Notes: generated by a model not told the origin, from the sequence alone. A stretch of 63,350 nucleotides of DNA from CANHVK01 sp046304235 (GCA_046304235.1 JBKCEW010000144.1:1-63350), one strand, 5' to 3'; shown: positions 1 through 8,816, counted from the first letter of the stretch. Numbers and translations: made by a program.

Positions 1-2
1 CA

Positions 3-986
3 ATTATACTATTAGCTACTTCATGTTCAGATGATAGATGGAGTATCAATGACTCTAATAATTTTAAAAAGAATAAAATAATTTTTATTGATTTTGATCA
101 AGCTTTATTTAAATTTAATAAGCCTAATTTGAATGCAAGTATTTCAAAATACTATGACCAAAATGAAATGTTAGGATATCTTTTTTTACATTGTCTAAGT
201 CTAGGAGATCCAAAAGATTCACTTTTTTTTACAAGTGTTGAGCTTTTTAGATCTGACTCTTATATTCAGTTGTTAGAAAATGATATTGATAATACTTTGA
301 GATCAAAATTATCAGGTTATGAAAGCAATTTGAATGATAAATTTAATAGACTTTCTTTTTTTATTAAAAATAAGCCTATACCTAAGAGAATTTATTGGTT
401 AAATACCCTTTTTACAAGTAGTGTTTTTTGCAGTGAGAATGAAGTAGGAGTTGGTTTAGAAAGATATTTAGGGCCTAAAAAAATGGTGATCAAAAAGTTA
501 CCTTCTGAACAATTTTTTCAATGGATGAAAGATGGTATGAAGGTTGAATATTTAGAAAGAGATATACTTGTCAATTGGATATTTACTCATTATGTTCCAG
601 AGGCGGAAGAATCATTAATTCAAAAAATGATTCAATGGGGTAAAGTATATTATATATTACATGCAATTTATCCTGATTTACCTCTACATAATGTACTAAG
701 GTATCAGAAAGAAAAATATGAATGGACTGAAAAAAATGAATCGCAAATATGGAAATATTTAGTTTCTCAATCTTTAGTTTTTTCTAAAAATGAAAGAGAT
801 ATTTCAAATTTCACGAATGATGGACCCTTCACGCCTGGGTTACCTGAAAAAGGTCCTGATAGATTAGGACAATATATTGGTTTTAAAATGGTTTCGAATT
901 TTATGGAGAATCACGAAAGCAAGACTTTGAATGATTTATTGAATACTCCGTATAATACAATTTTACAAGAATATCAAATAGATTAA
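3..986 (+). CDS. gldB: Gliding motility lipoprotein GldB (5' end outside the window)
   Basis: GldB is a membrane lipoprotein needed for gliding motility in Flavobacterium-type bacteria. The frame is open from the left edge, and the first visible residues (LLATSC followed by SDD) are the end of a lipoprotein signal peptide with its lipobox Cys. A TTG at 129 is therefore internal, not the start; only a few N-terminal residues are missing. About 327 residues are visible, close to full family length. The assignment rests on overall sequence resemblance and on gldC following after three bases, the order known from Flavobacterium. No enzymatic motif is visible. Confidence 0.9.
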   Translation: MILLATSCSDDRWSINDSNNFKKNKIIFIDFDQALFKFNKPNLNASISKYYDQNEMLGYLFLHCLSLGDPKDSLFFTSVELFRSDSYIQLLENDIDNTLRSKLSGYESNLNDKFNRLSFFIKNKPIPKRIYWLNTLFTSSVFCSENEVGVGLERYLGPKKMVIKKLPSEQFFQWMKDGMKVEYLERDILVNWIFTHYVPEAEESLIQKMIQWGKVYYILHAIYPDLPLHNVLRYQKEKYEWTEKNESQIWKYLVSQSLVFSKNERDISNFTNDGPFTPGLPEKGPDRLGQYIGFKMVSNFMENHESKTLNDLLNTPYNTILQEYQID

Positions 987-989
987 ATT

Positions 990-1334
990 ATGGAAAATGA
1001 AATAGTAAAAACTTCAGAAATTAAAGTAAATGTTGGTTTAAATGAAAATCACGTACCTTTAAGAATGAACTGGAGTGCAACAGATGGTAATGTTGAAAAT
1101 CAAGATACAAAGGCGATGTTCTTAGCAATGTGGGATGAAGAAAAAAAACAAACTTTGAAAATTGATTTATGGACAGATCAAATGACTGTTGAAGAAATGA
1201 AATTTTTCTTTCATCAAACATTATTGACTATGGCTGATACTTTTGAAAAAGCAACTGGTGAAACTTTAATTTGTGAAGACTTAAGAGATTATTGTTATCA
1301 TTTTGCCGAAAAAATGAATGTTTTACCTGAGTAA
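990..1334 (+). CDS. gldC: Gliding motility protein GldC
   Basis: Small soluble protein of 114 residues, the usual GldC length (about 110). Recognised from family-typical segments: TSEIKVNVGL near the N-terminus, the DLWTDQMTVEEMKFFFHQTL stretch around residues 60-80, and the C-terminal YCYHFAEKM. In Flavobacterium johnsoniae GldC assists gliding, although its loss only reduces motility; its biochemical role is not established. It starts three bases after gldB, and its last 17 bases overlap the start of the next gene in another frame, so the three genes are probably co-transcribed. Confidence 0.93.
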   Translation: MENEIVKTSEIKVNVGLNENHVPLRMNWSATDGNVENQDTKAMFLAMWDEEKKQTLKIDLWTDQMTVEEMKFFFHQTLLTMADTFEKATGETLICEDLRDYCYHFAEKMNVLPE

Positions 1335-2703
1335 ATTCTTAAAGTTTATAGTAAAAAATAATTCCATCTTTTTCGGTGGGATTATTTTTTTACTATGTAT
1401 TGCTTTCTTTTATCTCACTTTTTATATTCATCCTTCCGGTGATGATTATACATATGCTTTTTTGGAATTAAAATCTCCTTTTATTAAGGCATATTTAGAT
1501 GAGTATTTTTTATGGAATGGAAGATACTTTTCTAATTTTTTTGTTCTTAAGAATCCATTAACATTTTGGTTTAATAATATTTATCTATATAGGTTTTTTG
1601 TAATATTTATTCAAGTCAGTTTATTTATAACGATTTATTTTTCACTTTCAAATTTTAGTTCTTTTTTCACAAAACAGCAAAGGGTTTTATTAACTAGTTT
1701 TTTGTTTTTATCCTATTTGTTGCTTATGCCTGCATTAAATGAAGGGTTTTATTGGTATACAGGAATGGTGACGTATCAACTTGCCATTATATTTTTTTTA
1801 TTGTACTTCCATTTTTTCTTTTATAAACAATCTTATTTAAGATTGTTTGTTTTAATTATTCTTCAAGCAATGTTGATAGGTAGTAATGAAGTTTCTATGA
1901 TTTATCTAGTTTGCTTTCAGTTTGTTTATTTAATATTTTCTATTAAGAATTTTAGAATTGATTATTACATCTTGTTTTTCACTTCTGTTTGTTTTTCATT
2001 TTTAGTCTTATTTTCTCCAGGTAATTCGATTCGAGCTTCTTATTTTGAGGGCGTTTCACATCAATTTTTTCATTCTTTAATGATGACAATATTACAAGTA
2101 TTTAGGTTTTTTCTAAAGCTCAATGAAGGTTTTATTTTATTTTTTGTGGCATTAGTATTTTATAATCTTATACCAAATATTAGTGTATTCCTTGAAAATT
2201 TTAAAGAAATAAGAATTTTATTTATAATTCCAATTTTACTATTTATGGTTCTGTTTATCAGTATCTTTCCTGCTTATTGGACTACTGGAATTATGGGGCA
2301 ACATCGTACAGTAAATTTTGCTTTTTTCGTGTGTATTCCTTTCATGTTTCTTTGGTTTTTACTTTTAATTAATCTTTTTGAATTATTTTTTCAAAGATTG
2401 TACCAAAAAATTAAATTTAGTATAGTCTTTATTTTCGTTGTTTCAATATCTTTTACACGAAATTTTCAGGGGATGATAGAAGACATATATCACCTTAAAC
2501 ATTTGAAATTTAATAATGAAAATAATCAGAGGTACGATTTTTTAAACAATCATAAAAAAAAGGATGTGTTTTTAACCTTTTTAAAAACACATCCTTTTAC
2601 TATATCAATTTATGACTTAGACATTGATCCAAATCACTTGGCAAATATCGGTTACCAAAGATATTGGAAAGTTAAAGGGAAAGTATTTCTTATTCCCGAG
2701 TAA
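1318..2703 (+). CDS. Polytopic membrane protein, DUF6056-like
   Basis: A 461-residue protein with about ten hydrophobic segments spread from residue 15 to residue 385 and a soluble C-terminal tail. An early extracytoplasmic loop, HPSGDDYTYAF (about 38-48) followed by WNGRYFSNFF (about 65-74), resembles the acidic-pair loop of glycosyltransferase-like membrane families such as DUF6056; that family name is from memory and unverified. The start overlaps gldC by 17 bases, and the 3' end overlaps the convergent peptidase gene by 14 bases. The 3' part contains an 18-bp perfect inverted repeat that looks like the terminator of that neighbour. Function unknown; a role in surface glycan assembly would be a guess. 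Confidence 0.7.
   Translation: MFYLSKFLKFIVKNNSIFFGGIIFLLCIAFFYLTFYIHPSGDDYTYAFLELKSPFIKAYLDEYFLWNGRYFSNFFVLKNPLTFWFNNIYLYRFFVIFIQVSLFITIYFSLSNFSSFFTKQQRVLLTSFLFLSYLLLMPALNEGFYWYTGMVTYQLAIIFFLLYFHFFFYKQSYLRLFVLIILQAMLIGSNEVSMIYLVCFQFVYLIFSIKNFRIDYYILFFTSVCFSFLVLFSPGNSIRASYFEGVSHQFFHSLMMTILQVFRFFLKLNEGFILFFVALVFYNLIPNISVFLENFKEIRILFIIPILLFMVLFISIFPAYWTTGIMGQHRTVNFAFFVCIPFMFLWFLLLINLFELFFQRLYQKIKFSIVFIFVVSISFTRNFQGMIEDIYHLKHLKFNNENNQRYDFLNNHKKKDVFLTFLKTHPFTISIYDLDIDPNHLANIGYQRYWKVKGKVFLIPE
2558..2598 (-). terminator. Intrinsic terminator inside the opposite coding region
   Basis: Perfect 18-bp inverted repeat (arms 2558-2575 and 2581-2598) around a 5-base loop. Read on the minus strand the stem is followed by a run of eight T, the form of a strong intrinsic terminator. 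It lies about 90 bases beyond the stop codon of the minus-strand S46 peptidase gene but inside codons of the convergent membrane-protein gene. On the plus strand only four T follow, so termination should be mainly in the minus direction. Confidence 0.8.
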
Positions 2704-4822
2704 TATTCATTTCTTGAATTAAATTTTTTGCTCCGGCGTATACATCAATAACCCAAAGTACATAACGAATATCACATGCAACGTTTCTGCAACGACCAGG
2801 ATCAAACATATAATCACTCATCGTGCTTTCCCATGTCCTATCAAAATTAATTCCTATTAACTCTCCATTTTCATTTATCACAGGAGAACCTGAATTTCCA
2901 CCAGTTGTATGATTAGAAGCGGTAAAACACACCCATAACTCCCCGTCCTGACCATAATTTCCAAATTCTTTCTTGTTATATAAATCATACATTCTTGGAA
3001 GTAATTCAAAATCTGGATTTCCTGTTTTATTTTTTTCAATGATTCCATCAATAGTTGAATGGGCTTGATAAACCATACCATCTTTTGGACTTGAACCCTC
3101 GATCTTACCGTAGGTGATTCTTAAAGTGCTATTTGCATCTGGCCAATGTTTATCATCTGGAAACATTTTTTGTTTACCCTCAACATATTCCTTTAGCAGT
3201 TCTTCCATATTCAATTGAAATTCTTGAAATTTTGGAATAATTTGACCTCTATAATGATTTATTAACGTAAAGTATAATTTAAATCCGGGATCTTTTTTTA
3301 ATTTTTTAAATGATTTTGAATTTAAATTTGAATAAAAATTCATCATTCTTTCTTTACTTGTAAGGATCGATTTTGAATAGATGTTTGAAGACCATGCTTC
3401 CGTATTTAATTTGAGTATTTCATTTGGAATATTATTTTTCATGTGTGTGATAAACTCTTTGTGTAGAAAATTAAATAATGATTGATCTAATTCTATAGAA
3501 TAATCTTTAAAGAATTTATCTAATCCTTTCTTGTTTCTATCAATTTTTGCTTTAAGTTCACCAGATTTTTCAAGGCTTTCATAATTATTCATTAATTCGG
3601 TTAATGCTTTTGCTTGCTTAAATATTTCAGGACCATAAAATAAATATTCGGCATAAATTGAATTAGCAAACTCAATGTCTTTATGTTGATCATAAAGTAG
3701 ATTCATTTTTTCTATAACATTACCATATCGCAGGTTCCATTGTTCATTTGTTTTTGCTTTTTCATTATAAATCTGCTCGTAATTTTGTTTTATTGATATT
3801 GCTTTTAATTCTTTTAATCCTTGAATTTGACCAATCCACTTTTTATAAGAATTTGCTATACTGGCTTGTTTAGCGGCATATTTTATTCTGATTACATCAC
3901 TTGCACGCATTCTTGAATCAATTACTGATAACGTTTTCTCACGCATACTTATCTGCGCAGGTCTAATTTTTTCTACTATGTATTTTAATTGACTTGATAC
4001 TAAATGTTGTTCTGTAAACCCAGGAAAACCATATACCATCGTAAAATCGCCATTTTGTTTCTTACCAGCGTCGATTTTTAATGAATGTAATGGTTTGTAT
4101 GGTACATTATCTTTTGAGTATGTTGCGGGTTTGTTATTAGGTCCAACATAAATTCTAAAAATTGAAAAATCACCTGTATGTCTTGGCCAAACCCAATTGT
4201 CTGTGTCTCCTCCAAATTTACCTATCGAATTCGGTGGGGTTCCAACTAAACGAACATCTTGAAATACTTCAGAGGTCATACAGTAGTAACTATTTCCGTA
4301 GTCAAAATCTTGAATATCAACTTTATATTCATTGTTCATCATTTTGTCTTTGGTGATTTTTTCAATATTTTCAGCAATTTTCAGCAATTTTTCTAATTTA
4401 CTAAGTCCTTCTGTTCCGAATAATACAATTTTTGTAACATCTTCGATACTTACAATTCTTGAAGCCGTTAAACCTGGATTTGCTAATTCTTCGTTATAGT
4501 TTGCTGCCCAAAATCCATTTTTTAAATAATCTTTTTCGATGGATGAATGTTGTTGTATTTGAGAGTAGCCACAATGATGATTTGTTAAAATTAAACCTTG
4601 ATTGGAAATTATTTCTGCAGTACAACCTCCGCCAAAATGAATTACTGCATCTTTTAAACTAGAGTGATTTATACTATAAATTTGATCTGGAGTTAATTTC
4701 ATTCCTTTGGCTTTCATATCAGATTGAAAAGCTTCAATTAAGGATGGAATTAACATTCCTTCTTCAGCATGGCTGAAAATAGATAAAAAGTAAATCGTTA
4801 GGAGTAAACTTAATTTTTTCAT
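2690..4822 (-). CDS. S46 family dipeptidyl-peptidase, predicted DPP11 type
   Basis: Exported serine exopeptidase that removes dipeptides from the N-terminus of oligopeptides in the periplasm. The 710-residue length fits family S46 (about 710-720). A signal peptide covers roughly residues 1-19. The catalytic triad is visible: His83 in TNHHCGY, Asp218 in HTGDFS, Ser644 in GGNSGSP. The residue 18 positions after the Ser is Arg662 (NFDRTWES). In this family Arg at that position marks DPP11, which cuts after Asp or Glu at P1, while Gly marks the hydrophobic-specific DPP7. The DPP11 call is an inference from this one position. The gene is monocistronic and its 3' end overlaps the convergent gene by 14 bases. 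Confidence 0.92.
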   Translation of the reverse strand: MKKLSLLLTIYFLSIFSHAEEGMLIPSLIEAFQSDMKAKGMKLTPDQIYSINHSSLKDAVIHFGGGCTAEIISNQGLILTNHHCGYSQIQQHSSIEKDYLKNGFWAANYNEELANPGLTASRIVSIEDVTKIVLFGTEGLSKLEKLLKIAENIEKITKDKMMNNEYKVDIQDFDYGNSYYCMTSEVFQDVRLVGTPPNSIGKFGGDTDNWVWPRHTGDFSIFRIYVGPNNKPATYSKDNVPYKPLHSLKIDAGKKQNGDFTMVYGFPGFTEQHLVSSQLKYIVEKIRPAQISMREKTLSVIDSRMRASDVIRIKYAAKQASIANSYKKWIGQIQGLKELKAISIKQNYEQIYNEKAKTNEQWNLRYGNVIEKMNLLYDQHKDIEFANSIYAEYLFYGPEIFKQAKALTELMNNYESLEKSGELKAKIDRNKKGLDKFFKDYSIELDQSLFNFLHKEFITHMKNNIPNEILKLNTEAWSSNIYSKSILTSKERMMNFYSNLNSKSFKKLKKDPGFKLYFTLINHYRGQIIPKFQEFQLNMEELLKEYVEGKQKMFPDDKHWPDANSTLRITYGKIEGSSPKDGMVYQAHSTIDGIIEKNKTGNPDFELLPRMYDLYNKKEFGNYGQDGELWVCFTASNHTTGGNSGSPVINENGELIGINFDRTWESTMSDYMFDPGRCRNVACDIRYVLWVIDVYAGAKNLIQEMNITRE

Positions 4823-4831
4823 TTTGATTTT

Positions 4832-4851
4832 TTACATGTGTAACAAAAATA
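4832..4851 (-). promoter_or_regulatory. Promoter -7 box and small palindrome before the S46 peptidase gene
   Basis: On the minus strand TATTTTTG (4844-4851) matches the Bacteroidota -7 consensus TAnnTTTG, 21 bases before the start codon. Between box and start lies the 12-base inverted repeat TTACATGTGTAA (4832-4843), which would fall around the transcription start. It could be an operator, but a repeat this short can arise by chance in AT-rich DNA. No convincing -33 TTTG was found at the right spacing. Confidence 0.4.
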
Positions 4852-4940
4852 ATGTTTTTTATTCCAAACTGTTATTTTGTATCTAGTTCATTTTTTTGCA
4901 CTTTTGTTTGGTTTTTACTTCTCGATCAAAATTTATTTAA

Positions 4941-5597
4941 ATGAAGTTTTTTGATTTAGCCTTTCGATTAGGTGTTGTTTTTGGTGTTTTTGGTTTCATT
5001 TGGGGAATTATTCGTTTGGTAATATCATTTTTTAGATTTAATGGGGGCGAAAAAACGTTTGTTGAGGAATATTCTTTGAAGTTGATACAATATTTTTTTT
5101 TAACAGATGTTACTTTTATGTTTTGTGTTCAAGACACAACAGAAATTAAAATTTTGTACAACGAATTAATAGTTGCTATTTCTTTTTTGTTGATGTATTT
5201 CATTGGAAAACTTCAACGTAGACAAAAGAGTATGATCGTTATGAAAGGTTTTGGAACTTCATTTAATGGATTAAAACCTAAATTTGATTTAAAAGCAGAA
5301 ATTGGAGTTATCATTTTTTCGATTACCATTTTTTTATTTTTCTCATTTAAACCTGAATTTGCTTTTAACCCTATAGGCAAATGGTTTTATAACAACATAA
5401 TAGGTATTGAAGAAGCACCTTTTTTTGGATGGATATTTAAAATTGTCGGATTTTTTGTTTTACTTGGGATTATAAATAAGTTGGTTAACGGAGTATTCTT
5501 TTTACTATCTGGAAAACCGTTGGTTACTTCGTCGTTGAATACAAACGAAGAACTTAAAAAAGATTCAAATGATTTTGATGATTTCGAAGAAGTTTGA
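4941..5597 (+). CDS. Hypothetical membrane protein
   Basis: I do not recognise this 218-residue protein. It has about four to five hydrophobic segments (roughly residues 8-30, 70-92, 113-133 and 160-188) and an acidic C-terminal tail (KKDSNDFDDFEEV) that probably faces the cytoplasm. No catalytic motif is visible. It is transcribed divergently from the S46 peptidase and converges on coaE with no intergenic base: its TGA ends at 5597 and the coaE stop occupies 5598-5600. The composition resembles conserved hypothetical membrane proteins of Flavobacteriales. Function cannot be inferred. Confidence 0.7.
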   Translation: MKFFDLAFRLGVVFGVFGFIWGIIRLVISFFRFNGGEKTFVEEYSLKLIQYFFLTDVTFMFCVQDTTEIKILYNELIVAISFLLMYFIGKLQRRQKSMIVMKGFGTSFNGLKPKFDLKAEIGVIIFSITIFLFFSFKPEFAFNPIGKWFYNNIIGIEEAPFFGWIFKIVGFFVLLGIINKLVNGVFFLLSGKPLVTSSLNTNEELKKDSNDFDDFEEV

Positions 5598-6176
5598 TTA
5601 TCTCCTAATTTGTTCTAACATTTTATTAATCTGAGGAATAATTAATTTCTTATCATCATTCTCGATTATAAAATCTGCTTTTTTTCTTTTAATTGAGTCA
5701 TTTAGTTGAGCGTCAAATCTTTTTTTTATTTCTTCTGTATTAATTGAATCTCTTTTAATTAAACGTTGGATTCTAATTTCTTCAGGAGCAGTTACAAGAA
5801 TTGTTTTATTAAATCTTTTGTAAGAATTAGTTTCAAAAAGTAGAGCGCTTTCATTAAAAACAATTTCCTTTTGTATTGTATTGGTCCATTTCTCAAACTC
5901 TTGATAGACAAATGGATGAATTATTGCATTTAGTTTTTCCTTATTTACCTCATTTTGAAATAGAAAATTTCTAATAATAGGTTTGTTTAGTTCATTATCT
6001 AAATAGGCATGTTCACCAATTATGTTCTTTATTTTTTGAATAAGTTCTTTATTTTGTATCATTAACTTTTTTGCTTCTAGATCAGAATAAAAAATAGCAT
6101 ATCCCATTTTTTCTAAAATTTGACAAACGTAACTTTTACCTGAACCTATTCCACCAGTGATTCCTATTTTCAACAT
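5598..6176 (-). CDS. coaE: Dephospho-CoA kinase
   Basis: Catalyses the last step of coenzyme A synthesis, ATP-dependent phosphorylation of the ribose 3'-OH of dephospho-CoA. At 192 residues it has the usual length. The P-loop GGIGSGKS lies at residues 8-15. The CoaE-type YSDLEAKKL segment follows around residues 30-38, then the HPFVYQEFEKW region near residue 87 and the lid-like IQRLIKRD around residue 134. The gene stands alone on the minus strand, with a TAnnTTTG promoter box 14 bases upstream. Confidence 0.95.
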   Translation of the reverse strand: MLKIGITGGIGSGKSYVCQILEKMGYAIFYSDLEAKKLMIQNKELIQKIKNIIGEHAYLDNELNKPIIRNFLFQNEVNKEKLNAIIHPFVYQEFEKWTNTIQKEIVFNESALLFETNSYKRFNKTILVTAPEEIRIQRLIKRDSINTEEIKKRFDAQLNDSIKRKKADFIIENDDKKLIIPQINKMLEQIRR

Positions 6177-6190
6177 TTTTTTCTTTTATT

Positions 6191-6198
6191 CAAAGATA
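6191..6198 (-). promoter_or_regulatory. Promoter -7 box of coaE
   Basis: TATCTTTG on the minus strand matches TAnnTTTG and ends 14 bases before the coaE start codon, which predicts a short leader of about ten bases. It forms a divergent pair with the plus-strand box at 6240-6247. No clear TTTG at the -33 position. Confidence 0.5.
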
Positions 6199-6239
6199 GA
6201 TATTACTTAAACTAATTCGTTTATATCGGTTAACTTCTG

Positions 6240-6247
6240 TACTTTTG
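6240..6247 (+). promoter_or_regulatory. Promoter -7 box of the methyltransferase gene
   Basis: TACTTTTG matches TAnnTTTG and lies 17 bases before the ATG at 6265. The -33 half is not convincing. The downstream methyltransferase and ZIP genes would share this promoter. Confidence 0.5.
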
Positions 6248-6264
6248 CAACCTATTTTTATCTG

Positions 6265-6999
6265 ATGAATAAAGAACAAGATTGGTTTGTTTCCTGGTTT
6301 GATACAAATTATTATCATATTTTATATAAAAATCGTGATGATAATGAAGCTGCATTTTTTATCGAAAATTTATTTAATAAGCTGAAATTATCAAACGAGA
6401 CTGTCTTAGATCTTGCTTGCGGTAAAGGTAGACATTCTGTTTTTTTGAATTCATTAGGGTTAAATGTTCTTGGTGTGGATTTATCTGAAAATAGTATTTC
6501 TGTAGCTTCTGCTTCCGCAAATAATTCATTAGAATTCAAGGTGCATGATATGAGAAATGTGATTGAAAATAAATCATTTGATGTTGTTTTTAATCTTTTC
6601 ACTAGTTTTGGTTATTTTGATGATGACTCTGATAATCATTCTGTTCTAAAAAGTGTTAATACAATGCTGAATGAGAATGGTAAGTTGGTTATTGATTTTA
6701 TGAATGCTTATAAAGTAATTAAAAATCTTGTCAATTCTGAAGAAAAAAATATAGAAGGAATTCATTTTGATATAAAGAGAAATTACGATGGTAAGTTTAT
6801 AACAAAGGACATTTGTATTTCAGAACTCAATAATAAACATACATATCAGGAAAAAGTACGTGCATTTTTTAAAGAAGATTTTATTGAACTGTTAAATCGT
6901 AATGGTTTTGTGGTTGAGAATATCTTTGGAGATTTTGCTTTAAATGATTTTGATAAAGAAAGTTCAGATAGATTAATACTAATTGCTTATAAGAAATGA
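6265..6999 (+). CDS. Class I SAM-dependent methyltransferase
   Basis: A 244-residue Rossmann-fold methyltransferase. Motif I is VLDLACGKGRHSVFL (about residues 48-62), binding S-adenosylmethionine; the acidic end of strand 2 is GVDLSENSI, and motif IV is FDVVFNLFTSFGYF (about 104-117). The substrate cannot be told; the best resemblance is to the broad UbiE/Methyltransf_25-like group acting on small molecules. Its stop codon overlaps the start of the ZIP transporter gene by four bases (ATGA), so the two are translationally coupled, but no functional link is known. Confidence 0.85.
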   Translation: MNKEQDWFVSWFDTNYYHILYKNRDDNEAAFFIENLFNKLKLSNETVLDLACGKGRHSVFLNSLGLNVLGVDLSENSISVASASANNSLEFKVHDMRNVIENKSFDVVFNLFTSFGYFDDDSDNHSVLKSVNTMLNENGKLVIDFMNAYKVIKNLVNSEEKNIEGIHFDIKRNYDGKFITKDICISELNNKHTYQEKVRAFFKEDFIELLNRNGFVVENIFGDFALNDFDKESSDRLILIAYKK

Positions 7000-7724
7000 T
7001 AGATATTTTCAATATTGTATTGCTTGTTTTATCTGTTGTTATTGGAGGAGGTATTGTATTATTAATGGATTCTTTAAAACAAAAGAAATTAATAAAAATC
7101 ATGCTATCATTTAGCGGTGGTTTTTTGTTAGCGATGGCTTTTGTTCATTTTTTACCTGAATTATATGAATCTTCAAATTCTGCACGAATAGGTATGTTTG
7201 TTTTAGTTGGATTTTTAGTTCAATTATTTTTAGAATATTTTTCTGGTGGAATAGAACATGGTCATATTCACGTACATCACAATCATAAGTTTCCTTGGGC
7301 TTTATTTATATCTTTATCTGTTCATTCTTTTATCGAAGGCATTCCACTAGCGGGCGGTGATCTACATGTAGAAAATCATGGACATTTATCAGGCCAATCT
7401 CTTCTTCTAGGTATTTTATTTCATCAAACTCCCGTAGCTATTGCGTTAATGACACTTTTAAAAGCGTCTGGTATTACATCTTTGAAGTCTTGGCTATATT
7501 TATTAGCATTCGGAATTATGACTCCTTTGGGATTAGTTTTCGGAAGTATATTTAATGTGCAAACAGATAATCAATATATGAGTTATCTATTAGCTGCAGT
7601 AGTTGGTATGTTTTTACATATATCAACGACTATTATTTTTGAATCAAGTGAAAATCACAAATTTAATTTTGTGAAACTATTAAGTATAATTTTGGGAGTT
7701 GTTTTAGCTGTTTCAATAGCTTGA
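6996..7724 (+). CDS. ZIP family metal cation transporter
   Basis: Inner-membrane importer of Zn2+ or a related divalent metal. The 242 residues contain about eight hydrophobic segments. A His-rich cytoplasmic loop (EHGHIHVHHNH, about residues 87-97) follows the third segment. The transport-site motifs HSFIEG (110-115, TM4) and HQTP (143-146, TM5) are present. The start is at an ATGA overlap with the methyltransferase gene. The gene ends one base before the convergent hemH stop, with no obvious terminator between them. Metal specificity is not readable from sequence. Confidence 0.9.
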   Translation: MIDIFNIVLLVLSVVIGGGIVLLMDSLKQKKLIKIMLSFSGGFLLAMAFVHFLPELYESSNSARIGMFVLVGFLVQLFLEYFSGGIEHGHIHVHHNHKFPWALFISLSVHSFIEGIPLAGGDLHVENHGHLSGQSLLLGILFHQTPVAIALMTLLKASGITSLKSWLYLLAFGIMTPLGLVFGSIFNVQTDNQYMSYLLAAVVGMFLHISTTIIFESSENHKFNFVKLLSIILGVVLAVSIA

Positions 7725-7725
7725 T

Positions 7726-8745
7726 TTAAAGTCTTTCTCTAATAATTCCTTCTAGTCCTTTGACAAATAATGGATGGTCGTTTGAACTCGGAACTAATTG
7801 CACTTTTTCACCACCATTTTCTTCAAATAATTCTTGGTATTCTTCGCCTATTTCAATAAGTGTTTCAAGACAATCTGAAACAAATGCAGGACTAAAAACT
7901 AAGAGTTTTTTTGCGCCATTTTTTGCTTGTTCTATAACTACTTTGTCTGCAAAAGGAGAAAGCCATTTTTTATCTAATCTTGATTGAAAACAAACAGTAT
8001 AATTGTTTTCTGGAATTCCTAATTTTTCAGCAATTAAGCGAGTCGTCGCGAAACATGTTGCTTTATAGCAATATCTGTTGAATTCATTAATTTCTGATTC
8101 ACAAGGTTGATCTTCACATAATCCATCATTATAGACTTTATCTACATGTCTATCTGGTAAACCATGATAAGAAAATAGGATATGATCATAAGTACTCAAT
8201 TCAAATTGATTTGCCCTATCTACGATTGAATTAATGTATCCGTCATTATCATAAAATTGGTTAATTACCTTTATTTCAGGAATAACCCACCATTTTTGTA
8301 TAATGTTAAGTGCTTTCTCAATTGCAGAACCAGAGGATGCACTAGCGTATTGTGGAAATAGAGGAAGAATTATTAATTGATCATAATTAGCTTTATGCAT
8401 TCTATCTAAAACCACTTCCATAGAAGGATTTTGATAACGCATTGCAAATTCAATGGTTACATTGTCATTTTCAAAAGCAGTTTTTAGTTTATTAGTTATC
8501 GCTTCTGTATGAGTTAGAAGGGGAGAAACTCCATTCCCTAATTTCCATAGTTCACGATATACTTTTGCAGATTTTGGAGCTCTAAAAGGTACAATAATTC
8601 CATTAACTAGTAACTTTCTGCCTAGCCATGGTAAGTCAATAACTCTAGGGTCATTTAAAAATTCACTTAAATATCGTTTTACATCTTTTGTAGATGGACT
8701 ATTAGGTGTACCTAATTGGATTAATAAAACTCCTGTTTTCTTCAT
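7726..8745 (-). CDS. hemH: Ferrochelatase
   Basis: Inserts Fe2+ into protoporphyrin IX (or coproporphyrin III) at the end of heme synthesis. Recognised from the N-terminal GVLLIQLGTPNSP, the metal-site His in FSYHGLPDRH, and the conserved SDCLETLIEI with the catalytic Glu. I place the start at the ATG at 8745 (MKKTGVLL..., 339 residues). An in-frame ATG ten codons upstream would put coding sequence through the terminator hairpin at 8751-8783, and those extra residues do not look like ferrochelatase. A CEDQPCESE segment is present, but I cannot say whether it holds an Fe-S cluster. Confidence 0.94.
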   Translation of the reverse strand: MKKTGVLLIQLGTPNSPSTKDVKRYLSEFLNDPRVIDLPWLGRKLLVNGIIVPFRAPKSAKVYRELWKLGNGVSPLLTHTEAITNKLKTAFENDNVTIEFAMRYQNPSMEVVLDRMHKANYDQLIILPLFPQYASASSGSAIEKALNIIQKWWVIPEIKVINQFYDNDGYINSIVDRANQFELSTYDHILFSYHGLPDRHVDKVYNDGLCEDQPCESEINEFNRYCYKATCFATTRLIAEKLGIPENNYTVCFQSRLDKKWLSPFADKVVIEQAKNGAKKLLVFSPAFVSDCLETLIEIGEEYQELFEENGGEKVQLVPSSNDHPLFVKGLEGIIRERL

Positions 8746-8750
8746 TTTTG

Positions 8751-8783
8751 TAAAATAAAAAGGGTAAATTTTCACTTACCCTT
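8751..8783 (-). terminator. Terminator or attenuator hairpin between lpdA and hemH
   Basis: Arms AAGGGTAA (8760-8767) and TTACCCTT (8776-8783) form an 8-bp stem with an 8-base loop. On the minus strand it is followed by a T-rich tract. It lies 33 bases after the lpdA stop and only about five bases before the hemH ATG, leaving no room for a separate hemH promoter between terminator and start. It may act as a partial terminator that sets hemH expression by readthrough. Confidence 0.65.
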
Positions 8784-8816
8784 AATTTAAACGATTATTA
8801 TCTTAAAATGTTTACA

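Noticed and set aside
129..131. TTG as the start of gldB
   Set aside because: The frame is open to the left edge and contains a lipoprotein signal end before it.
7726..8775. Longer hemH start at 8775
   Set aside because: The extra ten residues pass through the terminator hairpin and do not resemble ferrochelatase N-termini.
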